Positions 48,960 to 60,877 of a stretch of 64,000 bases of DNA are shown here, piece after piece. The notes under the pieces are model-generated. The model saw nothing but the letters and a program-made list of their open reading frames with translations. It searched no databases and was not told the DNA's origin. Within the stretch, counting starts at the first letter, position 1, and each line of letters begins with the position of its first letter. Both the position numbers and the translations under genes were made by a program. This DNA comes from Romanomermis culicivorax (Eukaryota > Nematoda > Enoplea > Mermithida > Mermithidae), in NCBI GenBank assembly GCA_963922205.1, contig CAWUHX010000014.1, forward strand, positions 1,994,889 through 2,058,888, read 5' to 3'.

Positions 48960-49215
48960 TCAGACATGCACGGCAAGAATTTCCCAGATGGGAGGGTCCA
49001 TGGACTTTTTTCTGTGGGGGGTAATGCGGTGGGTGAGCAAAAAAACAAAAAAAAAGTTTTGCAAGCCTGTTTTTCATACAAAATATGCACAAAAATAATT
49101 AAAAAAGCTGTCTTGGAAAAAGTTCAGAGGGGTGTTTGATGATTTTTTCGGCCAGAGGGGTTGGCCGGGTTTTCAGGTATGGGGGTTTACCCCCCCCCTA
49201 TCCCCCCTATGTGCA
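48960..49215. repeat. direct repeat A (partner 50400-50640)
   Basis: Both copies read CAGACAT.CACGGCAAGAATTT.CCAGA and continue with similar G-rich then CATA.AAAATATGCA segments. They are diverged, with about 1.2 kb between copies. No gene is visible in 48122-51190 otherwise. Confidence 0.6.
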
Positions 49216-50003
49216 TGTATGGTGTCACTAACATGGCAAGTTAAGACATTGTCGGTTACTTTCTGCAACGCATATTTACCAAGTTCTATACGAATTTAAA
49301 AGAACACACGAAAATGAATTTTCACTTCTCAAATTTTGATTGATGGACAAAAGCCAAATTTGGGAATGAAGTCTTGTTTTTGGATATATATTTTTGACAG
49401 TTATATTTGAAAATCACAAATATCAATATCGTTTTGTTTTCATTGTGCTTAATTGAACAAAACTAAACAAAAAACGAAACTCGTTACGTTTTTCTAAAAT
49501 TGTAAATTCTTAACCAATCAATGCGACTTTTTTTGGTTATAGCTCGAATTGACAAACGAAAATAGGCTGACCTGATGGGGCACGGACACAACATCCGTCT
49601 AATTTTGTGATCTAGGGTCATCCAAATCATCTTCCGATCAAAATATATGGACATCGTTATCAAGATATTTTGGTTATAACATGAAATCAGTCGAGATCAC
49701 CTGAATTTTTACAGGACCTGGTTTGCAGAATTCAGAAGCAGAACCTGGACCATTCTGGGGTCAGTTGCACAAATATCTCTCCGGTACAGCTGCTACCTAG
49801 CGTCACTGATTTGGCTAAAGTCTAGCAACTAAATGAAAAGCTCAGTCGTTCATTTCAAGCATGTTCTAACTGTGTAAGACTGAATCCAGTCGGACCGGTT
49901 CTGACAGGGTTTTTTGACTTGGCCTGGGAACTGTGCTTAATCTGATTACAGCATACATGTAATTAGGGGGAAGTGCTATAGGAACCCCCAAAAAATCGTC
50001 CAC

Positions 50004-50065
50004 CATATGGCTAGCAATTGGACGACCGCCCCCCAGGATTTTCCGATCCAACGGCTAGCCATATG
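50004..50065. repeat. 12-bp inverted repeat
   Basis: CATATGGCTAGC at 50004-50015 and GCTAGCCATATG at 50054-50065, perfectly complementary with a 38-nt loop. Confidence 0.7.
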
Positions 50066-50399
50066 ATAGCCATAGGAACCCATATACTTTTGGCCAGGAA
50101 AATACTGAAAAATGTCACTTTTTCGATTCAAAATGTCAATTTTTGAAAGAAAAATGGTAAAAAATGTGAATTTTCTTGGCGCTTCGCGCCATAGATAAAT
50201 TTTTTCGTTCTCTTTAGGGAAAAATTATTTTTTTTGAACTATTTTCCGGACTTTTTTCGAGAAAAAATCAAAATACTTTTCCTTGAAAGACCCCTCCCCC
50301 CCAAAATTTAGGGAATTACTAACCCCCGGCCCCAAAAAAGTCGCCCAACCCCCCCCAGACCTCGGGGCTCCGTTACTTGTATGGATTACAGGGCTTTGC

Positions 50400-50640
50400 A
50401 TCAGACATACACGGCAAGAATTTTCCAGAAGGGCGAGGGTCCAATGACTTTACCGAGATGGGTTGGGGGGCTGGGTGAATAAAAAACTAAAAGAAAATTC
50501 CATAAGCATGTTTTTCAGACAAAATATGCATAAAAATTTCATTGATGGGTATTTGGCGATTTTTTCAAGTCAGACGAATGTACAGGGTGTCAGGTAGGAG
50601 AGTTTACCTCCCCATCGTCTTCCCTATGAGAATTATTGCT
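50400..50640. repeat. direct repeat B (partner 48960-49215)
   Basis: See the partner entry. Its left edge also starts at CAGACATACACGGCAAG. Confidence 0.6.
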
Positions 50641-51587
50641 TAGCATTCATAACAGTACAGTTATGATTTCACCGACTTTCAAACTCTGTTATGTTCAAGA
50701 ATCAACAGCCAAGTATTTGAATGAAAATAGTCAGTTCACATAATTTGCAGTTTTCAAAATTCTCAGAATTTCGTGAGTATAGCAGTCATCTTCTCAGGAA
50801 AGCAAGCCTTGTAATTGTTTTCAAAATTTGCAAGAATTTTTGAAACAAAGTGACAAATTACTTATAAACGCAATCAAAAATGCTACTAAAACATATTAAA
50901 ACACGTTATTTTTTTATTTTCGCCTGGAAGTCAAACAACTTCTAAATTTCGAATTTTCCATACATTAGTTATTTATCAAAAAAAAATATTTCTAATTTGT
51001 AGAAATTAGGTTAATATCAAACATCATTTCTCGATTGAAATTTCGGAAAATTCCTGCGCTGTTTTTATACGTTTAAATTTGTGTTCTCATGCTTGACGAG
51101 TAGTCCAGAATTCTGAATTCAAATTTCGGATATTTGAGCTTGATGAAGATTCTATTATCCTTGAAAAATGCAAAGTTCTTCGACAAGGTGAAAAAATTAA
51201 TTTCTTGTCTATTTCTTGGCTGAAATATGTGGCTCTTTTGGTCGACTGAAAATGAGTTTAAAGAAACTATTTATGCAGTAAATATTTCAGATATCGAAAT
51301 TTTGAATTCTGAAATATTAAAAAATACGAGAACCTTTCAGATGCACGAAATTGAAGTCGTATTTCGCAGCTTAAAAATACAAGCAGGTAATGTTAAGCAT
51401 AGTCCTATATGTATGTAATATCATGTCCGATTCAAGTGTGTCAGTTACCATATCGATGGCTTGTGAGATGTAGTCATTGGTGAGTAGCATTGAAGAGTTT
51501 TGCATATGAATGCAGTAAAAGAAATTTACTTAAAAAACTAACCACTGAAAAACAGAAAATTTTGAAAAGGAACAATTATTAATTAAT

Positions 51588-54500
51588 CTATTCATAGTCA
51601 TTGACTCGTTGTTTCATTTCACGGAACAATTGATCCCTTTCTTGACGTGAAAATTCTAGGCTTTCATTGATCCATGTCTTGTATGAAGGGGAAATTCTTT
51701 CATGCAGGTCAATTAATTCTCCATTTTTTTCAACCGTTTTATACTGGAAGCCAACCATTTTGCAATCTCGAGTGCCTCTTTCACAAGCCAAAAGAGGCTT
51801 TCCATCTAATCCCTGCAGTTGAATCAAACAACAGGGCTATATAAAAATCAAATGTATAAGAGACATTTCTCACCCAACTAGAAGCACAATTTTCACATTG
51901 GTATTGATGTAGACGTTTCGTGCTAATCATTGCCATTTGGTTTTCAGGTGTCATGTCTGTTCCATCTGTATTCGCTTCAATGGCTACAGGTATTTCATAC
52001 AAAGGTCCATACAACTCATTATCTAAATAAATAGAATAAAAAATTATTTGGTTTAGTTATTTTCTAGCTAGGTTTATCATCTACAATCAAAACAAATGTA
52101 GCTGACATTATTTTGATCAGATAATATCACAACTCCCTTAGTTTTCAATTGAGCCCAAGAGTCCAATAAACATGGAAAACCTGATGAAAATAGATAGCAA
52201 GTCAACAATTTCTATTCTCAACCTGAAATCGCAACTGTAATATGGTCAATCAGACTACAAAGACGGCCACCTGCACATTTTGTTCATTTTTTCTTTTCTG
52301 AGCTGTGATATTTCGAAACATGTACACAGACCGAAAAATGTCAGAAATATGTAAAAATTCTAAGCTTTAGAATACTGTAGCCATGCGAATGTTGTTTTTT
52401 ATGTGGAATGAATGTTTCCACAATATTCAGCACACAAAACTACTGAAAATATATATTATTAATTTTAAACTTGTCATACTTCAATGGAACAGGAGGTCAA
52501 ATCTTTCAGAAACTGTGTCCCAATGCAATATAATACTCTGTCGTTGATGCTTGAATTTTTTTATAGAAAACTTACAGGTACAATACAGGTACGCACAGGT
52601 ACATTAGCTAGAATCTACTGACACTCAAATTTCATAGGCAGGGTGAATATTTTCTGCTCAGCCAGTAAGCACCCAACTTCCGTTCATTTATGATATCTTT
52701 GAGATTTTCAAGGCCTGAATGAAGTAAAAGTGGAATTGATATTTTCAAACAAAATGCTGCCTGAATTCAGTACCTCCAAAAACCTCTAAAATAATATACC
52801 TCTGGTGAAAGAAGACAATGGAGAAGGTCAATTTATATTTTCTTATTATATCTCTTTATTGTTGTGGTAATCAGTCAAACAGAATGTACCGCACCTGTGG
52901 ATGCTTGAATATTATCTGCTGCAGAAAGACATATATTGGGCATAAATCTCAAAGACTGTCAATCCTGCGTGTGAGCCTACTGATACAGTTCTCCTGACTT
53001 GTTCTCAGTATTAACAACTCATTGGAAGTCTTCTAGTCTGGAGAGTGCTTGAGTCACCTGAAGTTCTCATCGGATATATCAGGTGATCATTTGTTGAGAG
53101 CAGGATCGACTGAACAGTTGCATTCTAGTTCTAGTCCTGTATAGGTTGTAGAGGGGTAGTGATTACGTCTTTTATTCTCAACACAAAATGAGATCTCATT
53201 TCAACACATAGCAGACAAAGTGACTGCAGAAGAAGAATTCTTTTCAGTTTTCTGCGAAAAAAGAAGGTGTTGATAGTTATGGTTAGCACGAAATTTTGAA
53301 ACACACTTACTTGACATGGGGGGGACAAAGTCGTTAATTCAATATTGTTGGATAAAAATCAGATAGAGTATTCAGCATATTTTTTAAATGCTCACCTTCC
53401 TCGTCATATGTTGCAAAAAGGAACTCCAAATTTGGCTGATAGATTGTATCGACAGTCAGCGGGATTGGTTGGGCATATTTGTTGAACTTGATAGGCCTTG
53501 TCAGCTCAACTAAGGCAATGTTGTTGATGCTGCTTGTATGATCATTGAATTCTTCTTTATTCGAAAATTCCGGGTGGATAAGAATATTGCCAACACATTT
53601 TTGTTGTAGCCTTTCTTCAGTCTCGTCAACATACAGGAAGTTTGAACCAGCAAACACTGAACTTCGTGGAAAAGTTGGTCTGAAATTAGCTCAGCTCGAA
53701 CATTTATGACAAAATCAATAACTCATTAACCTATAGCCAGGAAAAATTTACCAAAAATCGAGTCAGCTCACCCTTGGAGAAAATTTGAGTATTATGATGC
53801 GCTGCAATATGTTTGGATAATATCCCCATAGAAATCTACACTTGATAATTAATATGACAATTTAATCATAACTTTTTTATTTTAGCTGATACTCTGCAAT
53901 GCAAACATCTGAAATGAGTGAATCCAGGTGCATTCGAAGAATAAATGTTTTTAAGTGATTAAAGTACTTCCCCAATTTCCTGATAAAATTAATAGTTAAC
54001 GCTCTGAATGTTTGTTGAGTGAACTTTGTGTGATCCTAAACTTTTCTAGAAAATGTCTTAGACTTAATATGTATTATCCAAGGCATAGAATGCATCGTCG
54101 ACTTCAAGGCACCCACATTTGGAATGAATTCTTTGAAAGCCAGGTCTTTGATGTCTTCTTCATAATGTCCGAACTTAGTTGGATAACCCATAGGCAAAGG
54201 GATTCGATTGATCCGGAATGACAGCACCGATCCATTAAGATACTGTTCCTGCATAGTTTGGGCAGTCAACTCGATCGCCCTGCCATCGATTAACACCATC
54301 ATATTGATTTTTGATTCGTCAGAAGCATTCAACCTGGAACAAAAGTCACCGAGTAAAGTGTTTAAACTTAGTATTACTCAAATAGCATTGTGCTAGCATT
54401 AATAAGTAAATTTTTTCTTGGTTTTGTTGCTCCAGTTCAACCTCAACCAAGATCTCAATTTCTAAAGTCGCGCTTAATGTGAATCTTTGTTAATGATTGT

Positions 54501-56167
54501 GTTTGAGTTGAACAGACTACTAAGCATACTACTGGAGCCCATCCTGACTCTTTGAACAACTGAGCAGTCGACGTCAACTATTCTTTGGCATTCTGTAGCA
54601 GTATCCAGGAAAAGCCCTGTCACCTGACAGACATTAGGTTGCTGGGGCTGGTTTCATCAAAGGGACTTAATCTCTAGCTGAGCTGCAGCTTATGCTGTAG
54701 CTTAATTTTGTATGTTATATTATTGTCGCTAAGCTTCAGCTCAGCTGTAGCTCAACTTATACAAACAAAATATATCGAGAAAGTTAAGCTGCAGCTGAGC
54801 TGCACCTTATCGACAATGCTATAACTTATGGAGTTATGCTACAGCTCAGCTGCAGCTTAACTTTCTCGATATTTTTTGTGTGCATGAGCTAAGCTGCAGC
54901 AGCTGAGCTACAACTCAACGGCATTGTTATAACCTGTACAGCTTAAGCTGCAAGTCAGCTAGAGTTTAAGTCTCTTTGATGAAACCGGACCCTGATTTTT
55001 ATCAAACCTATGAACCTTGACCATAAAATAGCATGAAAACTGGAAGTTTTTTTGGTTATGTTCCAATAAAATCAGCTCTATGTTGGTTGAAAATTTCACT
55101 CCATTCATTCCGAAATGTTTCATGCAGCAGTAAAAGTTTTAATAAACATAGCTTTACTAGAGGTCATGAAACTAATTCCAATGATCTTAAAATATTTTGA
55201 AAAGTCTGATCATTAATGAGTCTATCTCACGAATGAAAAAATCATTAAATTGGGAAGGCAATCCTTCAATAGTAAAAATAAAAGGTTCGCTATGATCTCG
55301 CCTTATTAATTATTCAAAAATGAAATGTTGTCCTGAGAAGCTGAGAATTATGAGAAGCGGTATTTGAGTTTTCATGCATAGAAATGATCGATACGGAGCA
55401 AAGAGCAATCTAAAATTATGATTCTTGATTCCGCCAATCACCGCATTGCATTATTTTGTCTAGCATCATTGGCTTTCCAAGAACAATAGAAGAATAAGAG
55501 CTAAATCAGATCAAAGAATACCTCATTTCTCAGGATGGATACGAAGTTATGTCTCTTCACTTTTCCATGAGAAAATGAGAACCATTTTACATTTTATTAA
55601 ATTACTTAGACTTGGAATGACAATGTGAATTTTATTTTACCTTTTTACAGACCTCTAGAAAAACTACATGGTATTTTGCTGGAAGGTTTTCGACACATCT
55701 TAACTTACCGGTACACATTTCCAATCAAAAATAGCACACTTGGAGCTATTTTTCTTATTGTGGTTAATTGACATGAAACCTATTTTTGGCAGTCATAATA
55801 TAAGCCTTTTGTAAGAAGCAGCAATAATAAAACAGTTCACGAAAGTGTGAAACATATATCTAGTAGTTGGTGCAGTACTTTTGAGGTTGGTGACTTATAA
55901 AATCAGTGGTACTACATTGAGTTACCTGTCAATATGCACAATGACAACATCAGTACTACTACTTTTACCTTAGCAGTGATAGACAATTTGCCGAAAAGCT
56001 GCAAGTATCATAGGCGATGGCATCTACTGACGATAAGTAGCCCAAACAATGAACGAGCGCTGATTCTTCAATTGAAGCACTGACCTTCCATACAGTTGAC
56101 ACTGGTTGATGGCTTTTTGGTTTCCTTGTTGCTGATACATTATTGGCTATATAATTGCTCATATTTC
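51588..56167 (-). pseudogene. S1 protease homologue with PAN-like exon, decayed copy 2
   Basis: Matching exons on minus: 56167-55969 (PAN-like, same 199-nt length), the 54333-54036 remnant, 53679-53334, 52022-51874, 51812-51588. Last-exon motifs GLDGKP and YKTWINESL are kept, as is NNIALVEL. Breaks: about 110 bp are lost from the first S1 exon, removing the CNGVLI...TTATC segment; the equivalent of exon 6505-6382 has stops; and the NNIAL exon ends early at TAA 53334-53336. The first Cys of the PAN-like exon is also changed. The terminal exon differs most at its extreme C-terminus. It is unlikely to make a full product. Confidence 0.78.
54645..54991. mobile_element. MITE with long internal palindrome
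   Basis: 347 bp. The ends are near-inverted (GGGCTGGTTTCATCAAAGGG against GGTCCGGTTTCATCAAAGAG). A perfect 31-bp inverted pair (54772-54802 / 54842-54872) lies in the middle, rich in AGCTGCAGCT. It is flanked by CTG on both sides and absent at the matching place of copy 1 (near 7420). No coding capacity. Confidence 0.8.
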
Positions 56168-56411
56168 CTGAAACTAATGTAGTCTGTTCAGTTTTTCTAG
56201 CTGCAATGGCCATGAACTTATAGTTATGAGCTTTCAATAATCATACGACTAAAAATCTGCAGATTGTTCCTCATTTTCACTGGATTGTTTGTTCTGAACC
56301 TTGAATTCCCACTAAACGTCAAGACTAAATATGTTTTATCACATTAATAGTTCAAGCTCATATCATCAATACTCATTATGAAGTGAAATTATCCTTTTTT
56401 TGTGACTGGAA

Positions 56412-57750
56412 ATTAGAGTGCGGGACAATAAGTGCGGACATTAGAGCTCAGAAACACTAGATCAGAGAGAAATAGACAAACCAAAAATAAAATAATTTGA
56501 AAAATAACCATATTTCGGCTCAAAAATGCTTTCTTGACATTTTGTTAGCAGTCCAGGTCCCACCATTTTTCCACATTAAATATTTTTCCAGTTTTTCTTC
56601 CCTTTGTTCATTTTTCTCTTTTTTAATTTCACATTTCTTGCTTTATCTTGCATACTTATTGCTTTGTTATCAGTTTTTTGTGTTGTTCTCTTTTGTTCTT
56701 TCATATCTCATTTTTCGTCCACTTTCTCATTATTCATGTTCTTTTTATATTTTTTAATCAGTTGCTGATATGGAATTTACCTATAATTCATTTAAAAAGC
56801 CTTTTGTTAGTAGATGAATGGGGGAATCAATACCTGTTCGAGTTGTAAGTAAAATGATGGGGTATGCAAATTTCTCATACAAAAAGTGAGAAAGACACGA
56901 AAAATCGCAAACATTTGACCTTTGAAACTGTGAATCAAATTATTCATGTCATTTTGAATCAAATTATTCATTTTGTAATTTTCGAATAATTCTTGAATTT
57001 TTAACTCGCATTCAGGATGACACATGCCGTTTCTTGACAACATTTGAAATAAAAATACTTTCTTAATATTCTTTTCATGTTCGAAAACAATTCAAAATTT
57101 GCGCTCATCACAGATCAGGGAATGTTGGCCCCAAAAAATCAGTTTTTCCACATCGACCTTACATGTTTTATCACATTAATCTGGGTGCAAGTTAAAAATT
57201 CAAGAGATATTCGAAAATAACAAAATGAAACAATTTGATTCACAGATACAAAAATCAAATATTTGCGATTTTTTGTGTCTTTCTCAACTTTTGTATGAGA
57301 GATTTGCACACCTCAATTTTTTACTAACGACTCGAACAAGTATTGATTCTGCCATTCATCTACTAACAAAATGCTTTTTGAATGAATTAGAGGTAAATTC
57401 CATATCAGCGACTGATTGAAAAATATAAAAAGAACATGAATAATGAGAAAGTGGACGAAAAATGAGATATGAAAGAACAAAAGAGAACAACACAAAAAAC
57501 TGATAACAAAGCAATAAGTATGCAAGACAAAGCAAGAAATGTGAAATTAAAAAAGAGGAAAATGAACAAAGGGAAGAAAAACTGGAAAAATATTTAATGT
57601 GGAAAAATGGTGGGACCTGTACTGTCAGGAAAAAATGTGAAGAAAGCTTTTTTGAGCTAAAATATAGTTATTTTTCAAATTACCTTATTTTTGGCTTTTC
57701 ACTTTTACTCTGATCTAGTGTTTCTGTGTTGTATTGTCCTACACTCTAAT
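56412..57750. mobile_element. foldback element with arms of about 570-607 bp
   Basis: The left arm 56412-57018 and right arm 57181-57750 are inverted copies, with a spacer of about 160 bp. The outer end reads ATTAGAGTGCGGGACAATA on the left and ATTAGAGTGTAGGACAATA in the inverted right arm. A second motif ATTAGAG follows inside. Open frames on both arms are mirror images of low-complexity Phe-rich sequence, not genes. Confidence 0.85.
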
Positions 57751-58980
57751 CTCCCATGCTCTAATGTCTCACCTCCTTTCTTATTTGAATCTTTGTCCTG
57801 ATTGGGTGAGTATTTCAATCTATTAGTTATCCAAGGGCTCCAGTTGTTCCACTTTGTAGTGCATCTGTTCTGGGAGTAGTAGGTTAAAGCTTGGAACCCT
57901 TCAGGGAGCATCATTATTCTGAGACGCGGCACAAACTTATTCCAACATATAACAGAAATTAAATTCCATATGAGCTTTTTTGTTCCAAACAAGATGCAAA
58001 TGTTTTTAATCAAATGCACTTATAAATCGAATTCATCATTTTCTTTACAGAAAAGAGTGGTCTGGATGAGTTCTACCAAATGAAATAAATCATATTTCGC
58101 GTAAAAGCTGGATTGCAAATATATAGTGGACTTTAGTCAAACGTAGTAAATATCATCGCATTGGAAGTTTTGATGTCTAGTTTTTGATCTATCTTTTACT
58201 AAGGTGCAAAGAGTCCTTTGAGTGATAATTTGAGGTGTCTTTTTAGTCTAAATAGTCAGTTGTCAGGAACTCATTCAGTGAATTAACCCACAATGGTCTA
58301 TCATCAAACTCAAGTTTGACTACGGTCTACCTTGGTCTATAAAATTTCCGTTTCCCAGACACGGCTTTCATAAAACTGATCTCTAATCATCAAACCGAGT
58401 TCTTATTGCAGAAGCCCAGTTCTCAAATTGCATACTGTTCTCAAACCTTTCTTTGTTTAAATTTTGGAGTATAGACAGTGAAAAAGTTTATCAAATGTTC
58501 CACTTACTCTTTCTTTTGAAACTCTGTTTCTAGAGAACATGAGATGCTGCTGTGAAGGTAGAATCTCTAGTTCAACATATTTTTCTTCACCAGATGACTT
58601 GCTTTGGTAGAGTACACGATTTTCAAACTGATTTAAATGCAGTTACACTCTGTTTTATAAAACCACTGTAAAACACACTGTCATCAAAATGGTCTGTTGA
58701 AAATTTTTACTCTAAAATTTTTACTCAAAAACTTTTTGAATGTTAATGGAGCATATGAACAAATTTTCAGTCCTATGAGACTTAATGACTCAACAGAAAA
58801 TCGTAAAAAAACGAAAAAGTACGTGCTTTCTACTTTTATTATTTAGAAGCGTAAGGTGCTCTCATTTTCAAGTTATCTGAAGACAGAGTGCTCCTTTTGA
58901 TACGTAATATCTGCAGTGAACTACAAATTATGTCCAAACCACATCATCACTTCACAAATTATACGTGTACCTGAACCTAT
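57751..58980. other. unassigned intergenic region
   Basis: AT-rich, no recognisable gene. An open frame at 57705-58019 (minus) overlaps the foldback end and has no domain. Confidence 0.35.
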
Positions 58981-60877
58981 CTAGGCTCGCCCATTGCAAC
59001 ATCTGACTAAACGTTTGAATGACTTTATCACTCCTAATAAGCTTTTCAACATGACTGCATATTTTAATGGCTTTTGTTTTGGAAACCTAACTTTCTGAAC
59101 AGTCCAAGTGGAATATTTGTTCATAAATCGATAAAATATATGTTTACCATTTGGGTAAATAATTGACTCACCCGATGTCCCCGAGCCCGCATGCTTTTGC
59201 TCCTTGAGATTCATTGACACTACTGCATGATGTCCGAATTTCACACAATCTTGCTCACGAAATCTGTGGAATGACAAATAACAGTGCTGGGGTTGTGCTA
59301 TATATACACATGATCCCTCGTGGAGCCGCAAGGAGCACAACGTTGCACAGTGATAGACGTTCTTCACTGTAACAAAGCCACGTACTCTCCGGGCACAAAA
59401 CCGATTGGCTATAATTCTAAATTTTCGGTACACCTGGTTAAAGAACCATTGCTCATGGTATGAAAATATTTGTGTATTCAGGAAATTCAGGTTTGATTTG
59501 TAAACTTCTTCATCCTCTTCAATAATACCCAACAAATAATCCAGCTGTTTCAAGGCAATAGCTTTTCCACGACCAATGTTTTTTGCAAAGCTTGCCAATA
59601 ATGAATGATATGGCATCTTCGATTGGATCTCCATGTAAGCTTCTGAGATCCATTGGAAATGGTCCACAATGTCTGTAAAATGTTCTCGTCTATTTGAGCC
59701 TACAGACACTACCCCTCTGGCAATATGTTGGCCATCCATGATGCATACTATTGGGCTGCCAGAGTCGCCCTGAAAGTGAATAAACATAATAAAACATTTT
59801 GATTTACGTGTGCACTATGGGATTTTGTACACAAAAAGTGTCACAAACAGTACCATATAAAATTAACCGCATTTGCTGGACATGTTCTAAATGCATTCAA
59901 GATGCATCCAATGAACTTCGCCTACAATAAAATTAACAAATCACATGCTTATGTTGAAGAAAGCCATATAATTTCGCTGATGCTTCCTTCATGCGTTTCT
60001 TACAGGAAGCACAAATCATCTGTCAGGTCAACTTTTATCATACTATAGGTCTAAACAAAGTGCATATCTACTACGCATTTTCAAAATTTTATGATTGACA
60101 TTTATTGCATGGAAGTCAGTTATTAAGAATGGCCAAAGTTTTGTTTGTGCTGTTGAAAAAGATGTTTTCTGGATGCGTTTGAGATGCTACAAATACGCGT
60201 TTCGGATGCTACCTGGAAGCATCCAGAATACTTTCAGGATGCTACTTTTTGAGGGTTAATTTCATCTGGTACTGTATCTCATATACTTACTTCAGCAACA
60301 AGTGAATACTCATCAATTTCTCCGATTTTGTAGGTCAAATAATAACCCTCATCCACCAATTTGTTGAAGATAATTGTTGACAATTCCACAGCTGTAACAA
60401 ATGGAGAAAATATTGCACAACTGAATATATTTTCTATAGAGTTTTTATAATCAGCCGATATTGCAGCCAGAAAGGATAAGCTTGGTTCCAATTTTAGTGT
60501 TTGAATCCATATGGATTTTATTCTAACTTCTTTTTAGTTGATTGGTGGAAAATTTGAATTGACCATGAGCTAAAAATTGTGGTCATTTTGCCACCAAACT
60601 TCCAGTCTGTTTTTATCACATTTTATTTTCCCAGAAAGAGTTAAAAGTAAGAACTAAAGCATGAATGGGAAAGATGCTATAATTCAGTCCATGTTACATC
60701 CGGATTTGGAAAACCCCCTTAGCTCCTGAATCTTGCCTGCTTTGGGTAAAGCATCGTCACACGTTTCAGTAAAATATGGGTCCATGCCAGATCCAGTGGG
60801 TAGACAACGAATGCGGACATCTACTGTATCCAAGTGCTGGTTCTGGAAGAATGTATAAAACCCAGTGCCAGATATGC
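58981..60877 (-). CDS. S1 serine protease-like protein with intact GDSGSP and C-terminal PAN-like segment
   Basis: Exons on minus: 60877-60698, 60391-60291, 59769-58981. Phases agree (1+2 and 0), and the last donor is perfect (GAA/GTAAGT). The first exon has GISGTGFYTFF and RIRCL, typical of the S1 mid-domain; the second ends directly before GDSG; the third opens GDSGSPIVC (nucleophile Ser present), then GVVSVGS and HFQWISEAY, closing the S1 fold. About 100 residues later a cysteine-rich stretch (NVYHCATLCSL...HCYLSF...DCVKF) resembles a PAN/apple module. The stop is at 58981. His and Asp exons were not found upstream, so activity is unproven and the N-terminal half is missing from this model. 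The intron before GDSG is shared with the homologue genes at 4.3 and 51.6 kb. Confidence 0.65.
59770..60290 (-). other. intron with GGATGC-rich cluster
   Basis: Contains several copies of GGATGC/GCATCC between 59890 and 60245 and the 45-bp motif shared with 12796-12840 (60234-60279). No coding signal. Confidence 0.45.

Larger units (their letters stand above)
51190..57205. repeat. segmental duplication copy 2
   Basis: Colinear with 3897-9650 in the same orientation, about 47 kb away. It carries an inserted MITE (54645-54991), a deletion in the first S1 exon, and a complete foldback element at its right edge. Confidence 0.9.
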
